IMG/VR virus record: IMGVR_UViG_3300044951_001643
Span: 1 to 20,643 of that record
Reading direction: 5' to 3' (one strand)
From: a virus
Length of the DNA stretch: 20,643 bases
In this document: positions 15,601-20,643 of the stretch, in pieces
Position numbering within the stretch: the first letter of the stretch is position 1
Layout: each line of letters begins with the position of its first letter
Position numbers and translations under genes: made by a program
The notes under the pieces: model-generated
Told to the model about the DNA's origin: nothing
Seen by the model: only the letters and a program-made list of their open reading frames with translations
Database searches by the model: none

Positions 15601-17377
15601 CGTTATCAATAGTACCAAATGCATCCCATGTTGGCAATCCGTTCATAACACGTAATACTTGTCCGTCTGATCCAATTCCTAATCTTGTGTCAGATCCACT
15701 ACCTGATCTATATGTAATATCGCCTGCGGTTGTATTAAACGAGTTTGCACTGCCTTGTGCTAATAGTGTCCAATAAGTACCGGTTATATCCGCATCCGGT
15801 CTATTGCCAGCAGCAGCAGTGTGAGATAAAATACATGAATATGATGTTGAAGTATATGATACAACATCACCTAATTTGTATTCAGTACCGCTTGTCCATG
15901 CACCTTTACTCATTAAACCGGTGCTTAATAATGTCCAAGTACTTGTACTTGTTGGCGGTGCAGTGTTAGTATTATCTATAGTAGCAACATACGTATACGC
16001 ACCGTATCTAACAACGTGGCCAACTAAGTATGCAGTTGCACTAGACCAATCTCCCATCATTTTAAAGCCGGTAGTAATTGGGCTCCAATTACTTAAACTT
16101 AATGATGGAGTATTGTTAACGTTATTTGTAGTTAATGATACGTAAGTATAACCACCATATGTAACTACATCACCTAATGTATATGAGTCAACTGTGTTCC
16201 AGGTATCTACATATTGCAATCCTTCAACAAATATACTAAAGTTTGTAGTATTAAATGTACTGTTTGAAGTATGAGATGTATTACAAATCCATACATCGGC
16301 GCCGTACTTAACGACGTCATTTACTTTGTACGCAACCGGTTGAGACCAATCACCTACAAAATTAATACCGTTGACTAAAACATTCCAGTTTGATTGATTT
16401 GTTTCAAGTGCAGCTGCGCTAGTGTGGCCAGTTTGACAAATGTAAGTAGTTCCACCGTAAGTAACGATGTCACCAATTTTATAATAAGTAGTTGCACTCC
16501 ATGAACCACTCCATGAAACACCGTCTACTAATAAAGACCAGTTTGCAGAATCTAAATAAAACCCACTATTTGCAGTTGAACTTGATGTATGTCCAGTTGT
16601 ACAAATATATTCTTTTGCACCAAATTTAGCAATATCACCAATTTTGTAATATGTAGAAATTGTCCATGTACCTTTCCAAGTTTGTCCTGTAGTTAACGGA
16701 TCCCAGTTTGTTGAAAGATCAGAGTAAAATCCGCCTGCTAAAACTGAACTAGAAGTATGCCCTAATTTACAAATATAGCCATTTGCACCGTAAGTAACAA
16801 TATCTCCAATTTTGTAATATGTAGATGTACCCCATGCACCAATCCAAGTTTGGCCATCAGTTAGTAAAGTCCAATTTGATGCATCTGCATAAAAACCGCT
16901 GTTAGCAGTTGCACTTGAAGTATGTCCTGATGTACAAATATAATTCTTACCGCCAAACTTAACAATATCACCAATCTTATAAAATGTAGAAGTACCCCAT
17001 GTACCAATGAATACATAACCATCTGATAATAATGTCCAGTGTGTAGTTAAATCAGAATAAAATCCGCTGTTAGCAGTTGCACTTGAAGTATGTCCTGATA
17101 TACAAATATAGTTCTTTGCACCAAATTTAATAATATCATTTTCTTTATATACAGTACTAGGTGCCCATGATCCAGCCCAACTAACACCATCTGACATTAC
17201 TGTCCATTTTGGTGTAGCTGCAGTTAAGTCAGAATAAAACGCACCTGATGTATGCCCAACTAAACATACATAAGTTCTACCGCCGTACTTTACTATATCA
17301 TCTTTAACATACGCGTGTGACGTGATCCATGAACCTTGCCAAACAAAACGTAGTCGTCCTAATTTAAACTCTGCCAT
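12632..17377 (-). CDS. Large modular tail-fibre-like protein with W/YGG repeats and a predicted beta-helix (1581 aa)
   Basis: In order: residues about 10-545 hold ten repeats of the form W.G.W...T.YKIGDIV.YGG..YIC...HTS (see separate entry). About residue 554 follows a fibre linker, AGDITYRSGSGSDTRLGIGS. From about 590, VFYVSTNGTDAADYG...PWRTI.YA begins a region resembling secreted parallel beta-helix proteins, with the helix core around 805-1000 (IFVKNGTYDEILPISIPPNV and following). Next come several G-x-GY motifs (NAGQGY, NGGNGY, NPGSGY). A module near 1345-1420 (GHDFLAIGTGN ... TDQDGNFNVGNLFTVQ) is shared with the LamG fibre. Finally ALIPTQRAIKTFI and VPNKQYVDRVL occur in the C-terminal fibre part. 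The protein is probably a shaft or baseplate-attached fibre that touches glycans. AAGGAA precedes the ATG. No catalytic site was recognised. Confidence 0.8.
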   Translation of the reverse strand: MAEFKLGRLRFVWQGSWITSHAYVKDDIVKYGGRTYVCLVGHTSGAFYSDLTAATPKWTVMSDGVSWAGSWAPSTVYKENDIIKFGAKNYICISGHTSSATANSGFYSDLTTHWTLLSDGYVFIGTWGTSTFYKIGDIVKFGGKNYICTSGHTSSATANSGFYADASNWTLLTDGQTWIGAWGTSTYYKIGDIVTYGANGYICKLGHTSSSVLAGGFYSDLSTNWDPLTTGQTWKGTWTISTYYKIGDIAKFGAKEYICTTGHTSSSTANSGFYLDSANWSLLVDGVSWSGSWSATTYYKIGDIVTYGGTTYICQTGHTSAAALETNQSNWNVLVNGINFVGDWSQPVAYKVNDVVKYGADVWICNTSHTSNSTFNTTNFSIFVEGLQYVDTWNTVDSYTLGDVVTYGGYTYVSLTTNNVNNTPSLSLSNWSPITTGFKMMGDWSSATAYLVGHVVRYGAYTYVATIDNTNTAPPTSTSTWTLLSTGLMSKGAWTSGTEYKLGDVVSYTSTSYSCILSHTAAAGNRPDADITGTYWTLLAQGSANSFNTTAGDITYRSGSGSDTRLGIGSDGQVLRVMNGLPTWDAFGTIDNVFYVSTNGTDAADYGPTLDKPWRTINYACNAVTNGVFNPNARFLLTANKNWMVKEMYYWMLYQKANSNSPFTPSSVFDATRTQRDAKYIVDAMIYDISRGGNSQSVETALSYFSPGSTNTLVNTTVAAEIEYIKAAITKLLGLTGNALSNTAPAQNYQTLMSAPSPVSQTINLSYTAESGASTKITTLFGIITTALAAVSTTSIPIANQGETATIFVKNGTYDEILPISIPPNVALVGDELRGTIVQPAAGYLTSNMFYVRSGSGVRNMTLTGLTGTLGPVNSYGTKRPTAGAFVSLDPGTGVDDTSVWIISRSPYVQNVTTIGTMCVGLKIDGSLHSGGNKSIVANDFTQVINDGIGVWCTGTNARTELVSVFTYYNYIGYLSESGGKIRATNGNNSYGTLGSVSETYDATEIPITGTVTNRAQHATITNVLTDGNNILWLEYSNAGQGYSTATYLITGTGFNASVSSPNIFNNAIAEVRIANGGNGYIRAVNSAQTGDSTTITLSAADTASSSQYIGMRIMLTAGKGTGQYGYIQAFNAGTKVATIYKESTGTPGWDVAVAGTPVHAALDSTTTYSIEPRITFTGTGGSGAMARAVVSGSAISAIRIINPGSGYTGSITMNIIDPNASSAGTYTVRKQNGVLGQPTWGNRGTSYTTALATITGDGVAEFLQTGFYLTAESLTDLPTPGSSIAIAGNTNFYAVVLVSSQSGSAGNYTATLQINPSLSVALAPDQGTAVTIRAQYSQVRLTGHDFLAIGTGNVVSTNYPNNPLVQPTAAAQVTQNGGGRVFYTCTDQDGNFNVGNLFTVQQATGIATLNASNFNLSGLYSLQLSGSGATISQFSTDGTFTANSDALIPTQRAIKTFIASQLGAGGANLAVTSLTAGNIFQSSNVITTLNNVDLVIQPAAGNKVQFPTGVNHGTGSTENYAAGSAITHESGSTDTYAAGSQLTLNGTATQNTAPTNPTDVPNKQYVDRVLTLNNLWTSAW
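15745..17350 (-). repeat. Ten tandem W/YGG repeats coding for the N-terminal third of the 1581-aa protein
   Basis: Ten units of about 50-58 residues follow W.G.W...T.Y..GDIV.YGG..Y.C...HTS.......W..L..G. Units 2-6 are most alike (YKIGDIVKFGGKNYIC, HTSSATANSGFY). Units 7-10 are more diverged and lose the Cys or the HTS (unit 8 YTLGDVVTYGGYTYVSL, unit 9 YLVGHVVRYGAYTYVAT). The pattern resembles small carbohydrate-binding beta modules of the chitin-binding type 5/12 class (W...Y..GD.V.Y.G..Y.......). Sugar binding is an inference. Confidence 0.75.
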
Positions 17378-17403
17378 TTGTTAATTCCTTAAAATATATT
17401 TTA

Positions 17404-17411
17404 TATTTATT
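17404..17411 (-). promoter_or_regulatory. Candidate late promoter AATAAATA before the 1581-aa fibre gene
   Basis: AATAAATA on the minus strand differs from TATAAATA at the first base. It overlaps the TAA stop of the 121-aa gene and ends 27 bases from the ATG at 17377, the same geometry as the other two octamers. A 14-nt AT palindrome (17390-17403, TAAAATATATTTTA) follows immediately and touches the AAGGAA ribosome binding site. The AT-rich background makes a chance match quite possible. Confidence 0.35.
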
Positions 17412-17775
17412 ACGCATTGTCGGGACCATTGTAACTATATCTTTGATTTACTCTAGCTACAAATTCGCCATTGCTGTTTATGTAATAATAAATGTTTCTG
17501 TCGTCCCATCTCATTTGTTCATAATTTAAATTAGGGTAGATTAAATTATGGTATATATCGCGTCCTTCCAAGAAATCAACCCCAACATCAAATTCAGTAA
17601 AATTGTCAATTTCGTCTCCAGGAGCGTTTATTTGAATCGAATCAGTATTACTTAACTGATCAACTTTTGAAATATAAAGGTCACCGTCATCAGTTCTGCG
17701 AAGTGCATACAAATATCGAGGTGCACCTCCTAAATCGTCAGTTGATTGACCATATACGTTATTGCTATTACTCAT
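17410..17775 (-). CDS. Unrecognised small acidic protein (121 aa), probably virion-associated
   Basis: I do not recognise a family with certainty. The protein is acidic and rich in Asp, Asn and Tyr. It has two visible parts: an N-terminal half with PRYLYALRRTDDGDLYISKVD, which looks like paired beta strands, and a C-terminal half with DVGVDFLEGRD..HNLIYPNLNYEQMRWDDRNIYYYINSNGEFVARVNQRY, again strand-turn-strand. No signal peptide, membrane segment or catalytic motif is seen. AAGGAAATAAC gives a clear ribosome binding site, and the gene follows the 109-aa gene by 9 bases. Its place between two fibre genes suggests a structural or connector protein. By overall look it resembles conserved hypothetical virion proteins of T4-like marine phages, but this is only an impression. 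Confidence 0.75.
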   Translation of the reverse strand: MSNSNNVYGQSTDDLGGAPRYLYALRRTDDGDLYISKVDQLSNTDSIQINAPGDEIDNFTEFDVGVDFLEGRDIYHNLIYPNLNYEQMRWDDRNIYYYINSNGEFVARVNQRYSYNGPDNA

Positions 17776-17784
17776 GTTATTTCC

Positions 17785-18114
17785 TTATATAACTTCGGCG
17801 TAACTAATTACTGCATCTACGCTATTTGTAGTATCGCTAGTAATTGTTAAGATACAATTGCCTGCTATAATTAATTTTTCGCCGTTAGTAATAACTTTAG
17901 AGCTAGTATACGGTTGAATAATTAAATTGTTAATATATACACCTGTTACTCCGTTTGAATCAGTAACTGAAATATCTACAAATATTTCATTGTCTGTAGT
18001 ATTTGCTAAATTGCACCCGATGACTGTAAAATAACTAGTTGCACCTGGGGTTAATGCTTGAATTGGAGTAGTTCCAATATCTTTCTTTACTGTTGTTCTT
18101 AAAAATGTAGCCAT
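17785..18114 (-). CDS. Small virion-type beta-domain protein (109 aa)
   Basis: The sequence alternates hydrophobic residues typical of a small beta-sandwich: YFTVIGCNLANTTDNEIFVD, then VYINNLIIQPYTSSKVITNG, then KLIIAGNCILTITSDTTNSV and AVISYAEVI. The layout (xVxxxNxANxxxxxxxVxxxV ... xIxxxIxxxxxxxxxxG ... LxVxSxxxxxVxAxxxxxEx) resembles the 'ERTG' virion domain of T4-like marine phages. It also resembles the two ends of the 2970-aa protein in this window if its repeat array is removed. The start is 3 bases after the stop of the LamG fibre gene, with only a weak GGAT upstream, so translation is probably coupled. It is probably a small structural protein or decoration; no enzyme motif is visible. 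Confidence 0.7.
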   Translation of the reverse strand: MATFLRTTVKKDIGTTPIQALTPGATSYFTVIGCNLANTTDNEIFVDISVTDSNGVTGVYINNLIIQPYTSSKVITNGEKLIIAGNCILTITSDTTNSVDAVISYAEVI

Positions 18115-18117
18115 TGC

Positions 18118-20643
18118 TTATCCAAAAATTAATGCGGATGCTAATCCAATTTCGTTTGCTGCAGCAGTAGTAACACCGCCGGTGTCACCTGCAACACTGT
18201 TCCATGTTAACCCGTTAAATAATTCAACAACACCGTATGCAGTATTAAATCTCATCATGCCAGTTTCTGGATTAGACGGCCGATTAGTTGCAGTATCACC
18301 AACCGGAATTACTACCCCGCCAGTTCCTGCAAATTTAACATAACCAGTACCGCTATTAACAAATTCAGTAACTGCATTTGGTACTACATTTGTTATTGTA
18401 TCATTAGATACACGTAAATTTCCAAGATGTACTCCACCGGTTCCTGATGCAGTAATATTAATATCAGTATCAGCTACTAACGTAGTAATGGTATTACCAT
18501 TAATATCTAAATTATTAGTTTGAAACCTTTCTGTAAATAATTTTTCGTTGTCAATAGTTGCTGTTAAATGATTATTAGCATAAAAATATAATATGTTATC
18601 GTTAGCACCAGGTGATGATTCTGCTAATATACGAGTATTACCGCTATTATCTATAACTCCGCTAAGTTGTAACCAAAATCCGTCAACCGTTATTACTATT
18701 CGTGTTCCGCCGCCGATTGTAGCGATGCCTGTAGTATATCCAGTTCCAGGAGTTGTAATTGTAATACCAGTTATACTAATACTGCAACGTGCATCATTGT
18801 TTCCACCGATAATTACAATACCAGTTTGTCCAATAAATCCAGCAATGGTATCATATTGTACTGCCGAAAGTATAGATCCAGGAACTTTTACTGTATAACT
18901 TTCATATCTAGATAATGTAGTATTATACCTTATCATTCCGTTAGTAGGTAATAACGGTCTTTCTAATGTAGTACCAACTGGAATTTTTAAACTAGTAGTA
19001 CTATCAATTATAACTCCGCCTGTTCCTTGTGGAGTTAATGTTATATCAGAGTTGGTTGCGATACTAGCAATACCGTTATCGGTAATTTTTAATCCTTCAA
19101 CAATGACTCCACCGGTACCTGTTCCAAAAATTTCTAAATCAGTATCTGTTACATTAGTGTAAATTGAGTTATTTGATATTGTAATTTCTGGTAACTCTAA
19201 GTCACCTGTACTTGTGATATTCCCAGTTACTGTAATTGTACCACTTGTACTAATGTCTCCAGTTTGAGTAATATCACCGGTTTGAGTAATATCACCAGTA
19301 ATTCCGACATCTTGTAAATAAGTAGTACCAGTTGTAACAGTTAAATTTTGAGTAACTGTTAAATTTTGATCAATCTGTACATTATTTGACGGTACATAAA
19401 CTTGTCCGCTACCATTTGCAGTTAATGTTAAATCATCATTGTTTAATGTTGTGCTAATAGTGTTGTTGTCAATTACTAACCCATCTATTTCTGCACGACT
19501 TAAAAATGCATTGTTCCATCGTAAATTAGTAGTACCTAAATCATAAAAAGCAGTAGTTGCTGGAACAATATTACTTGTGATTCCAGCAGTAAATGTAACA
19601 GTATCAGTAGATTGATCACCAATTGTAATGTTTCCGCCAATAGTAACATCACCAGTAACATCTAAATTACCAGTTACATATGTATTATTTTGTAAATTAA
19701 TTGCACCGTTTGCTGCAGTTACATTTATATTGCCTGACAAACTTTCAATCGTGTTACCGCTAATTTTAATATTACCAGTAGTAATATCTTGCGATGTAAT
19801 AGATGTAGTATGTGTTCCGTCACTAAAAGATACACCGGTAGTACTTGTAATTGTTAAATTTTGATTGTTGAATAACACATCACCACTATGCTGATCAATG
19901 TAGAAGCTATCGCCAACTCTAAAATCACCTTCTTCATTAATAGTCGTGTAATAAACTTGAGCATTGTTAAGTTTTACAATCTCGTATGGATCAACATCAG
20001 GATTTTCAGGTCCTTCATTATGTGGAGTATTTGATGAGTCTTTCCCTGAACCAGTATATGAAAAGTTGTGACTAGTTAAGAACAGTACAACTCCGTCACC
20101 GTCAGCGTATACGCCGTAAGTACCGTATATATTTGCAGATCCAATTGATCGTAATTCAACACCAAAATCGCTATAGTCTGCAAAGTTAATAATACTTGCA
20201 GTTCCACCTGCTGAAGATCTAATGTCCTGGAACGTAATACCATTATCTAAAATAGTAGTCGAGTTGTTACTTCCATCAAAATGTAATAATAATACTGTAG
20301 ATAAATCGCCTAATGATTCTGAACTAGGAACTACAAATGTACCAGTGTACCTTGCAATACCTTTACAAATTCTAACACCGTCAATATATCCAGTAAATCC
20401 TAATGTGTTATCAAACCGAGCACCTATGCGTACAGGACTTTGAATATACACAGTAGTGTCTGTATAAGTAGACCCTGACTGCACACCGTTAATAAATATT
20501 TTAGATGATGTACCGGCGCGTGATAATGCAACATGTGTCCACGTATTCACTGCAACTACATCAGTAGATGTGATTACTGCAGTACCATTAACAGTAAATG
20601 CAACTTGATTAATAGAATTTAATGATAGCACGATTGCAGATTG
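18118..20643 (-). CDS. LamG-domain tail-fibre-like protein, 5' end beyond the window (at least 841 aa)
   Basis: The frame is open to the right edge, so the true start lies outside. A GTG at 20631 is just an internal Val codon in mid-domain. Visible residues 1-124 form the end of a LamG/concanavalin-like lectin domain (WTHVALSRAGTSSKIFINGV, FTGYIDGVRICKGIARYTGT, LLLHFDG). Then come ELRSIGSANIYGTYGVYADG, a GDFRVGDSFYIDQ module near 246, a TGDVTIGGNITIG strand array, and YDLGTTNLRWNNAFLS near 366-384. Next are repeated TDxDIxLTxxGTGGVxI units and two copies of the P..GM[IM]R[YF]NT motif (about 561-574 and 788-801). This is a modular fibre built of beta repeats, probably a tail fibre with glycan-binding ability. 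It is the first gene of the run visible here. Confidence 0.8.
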   Translation of the reverse strand, partial: QSAIVLSLNSINQVAFTVNGTAVITSTDVVAVNTWTHVALSRAGTSSKIFINGVQSGSTYTDTTVYIQSPVRIGARFDNTLGFTGYIDGVRICKGIARYTGTFVVPSSESLGDLSTVLLLHFDGSNNSTTILDNGITFQDIRSSAGGTASIINFADYSDFGVELRSIGSANIYGTYGVYADGDGVVLFLTSHNFSYTGSGKDSSNTPHNEGPENPDVDPYEIVKLNNAQVYYTTINEEGDFRVGDSFYIDQHSGDVLFNNQNLTITSTTGVSFSDGTHTTSITSQDITTGNIKISGNTIESLSGNINVTAANGAINLQNNTYVTGNLDVTGDVTIGGNITIGDQSTDTVTFTAGITSNIVPATTAFYDLGTTNLRWNNAFLSRAEIDGLVIDNNTISTTLNNDDLTLTANGSGQVYVPSNNVQIDQNLTVTQNLTVTTGTTYLQDVGITGDITQTGDITQTGDISTSGTITVTGNITSTGDLELPEITISNNSIYTNVTDTDLEIFGTGTGGVIVEGLKITDNGIASIATNSDITLTPQGTGGVIIDSTTSLKIPVGTTLERPLLPTNGMIRYNTTLSRYESYTVKVPGSILSAVQYDTIAGFIGQTGIVIIGGNNDARCSISITGITITTPGTGYTTGIATIGGGTRIVITVDGFWLQLSGVIDNSGNTRILAESSPGANDNILYFYANNHLTATIDNEKLFTERFQTNNLDINGNTITTLVADTDINITASGTGGVHLGNLRVSNDTITNVVPNAVTEFVNSGTGYVKFAGTGGVVIPVGDTATNRPSNPETGMMRFNTAYGVVELFNGLTWNSVAGDTGGVTTAAANEIGLASALIFG
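19262..19375 (-). repeat. Two pairs of 18-bp tandem repeats in the LamG fibre gene
   Basis: GTTTGAGTAATATCACC occurs at 19262 and 19280 (period 18, coding GDITQT twice). GTTAAATTTTGA occurs at 19340 and 19358 (period 18, coding QNLTVT twice). Both are in frame, are nearly identical at the DNA level and lie within 115 bases. They look like recent slippage or unequal recombination that lengthens the beta-strand array of the fibre shaft by six residues at a time. Confidence 0.75.

Noticed and set aside
18174-18186. Short inverted repeat ACACCG-C-CGGTGT near the end of the LamG fibre gene
   Set aside because: It is only 6 bp per arm, lies inside coding sequence more than 50 bases before the stop, and has no U-run, so it is likely chance.
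20629-20631. GTG as start codon of the LamG fibre gene
   Set aside because: The frame stays open to the right edge and the LamG domain is already under way at this point, so GTG is an internal Val codon.

Overview
This window looks like the late, structural (tail fibre and adhesin) region of an AT-rich T4-like marine myovirus, similar in style to cyanophages and other T4-like phages of ocean bacteria. Three things point there. All credible genes lie on the minus strand, packed end to end with gaps of 0 to about 35 bases. The proteins are modular fibre proteins: a LamG lectin-like domain, W/YGG repeats, a beta-helix, 'G-F-x-VG' modules, 'ERTG' virion domains and glycine-rich adhesins. A perfect T4-type late promoter octamer (TATAAATA) is present, with two near matches at the same distance from a start codon. 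No tRNA, integrase, transposase or CRISPR array was found. Family names come from motif recognition only; no database search was possible.

Read in the direction of transcription (right to left): a LamG-bearing fibre protein cut by the right edge (18118-20643); two small proteins of 109 and 121 aa; a 1581-aa fibre protein with ten W/YGG repeats, a predicted beta-helix and a fibre-like C-terminus; a 2970-aa giant made almost entirely of about 34 Thr/Ser/Val-rich beta repeats; three glycine-rich, very cysteine-rich adhesin-like proteins (253, 280 and 347 aa); and two related chaperone-like proteins (195 and 92 aa), one following the 280-aa adhesin and the other the 347-aa adhesin. At the left edge a further gene begins behind a late promoter embedded in a perfect 13-bp inverted repeat.

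The genes plausibly work together as a receptor-binding apparatus. The large repeat proteins would form fibre shafts or virion decorations, the glycine-rich proteins would be fibre-tip adhesins, and the small W..R..RN/LRDLP proteins would be tail-fibre assembly chaperones. The duplicated adhesin and chaperone genes suggest a host-range cassette that diversifies by duplication and recombination.

Most notable are: (1) the promoter-in-hairpin arrangement at 69-115, which matches the logic T4 uses to restrict translation to late transcripts; (2) the giant protein, whose repeat array appears to be inserted between two halves of a small virion domain that may also exist uninterrupted as the 109-aa gene; (3) its roughly 1.93-kb higher-order internal duplication and near absence of charged residues; and (4) the unusual cysteine richness of the adhesins (about 10% in the 347-aa protein).
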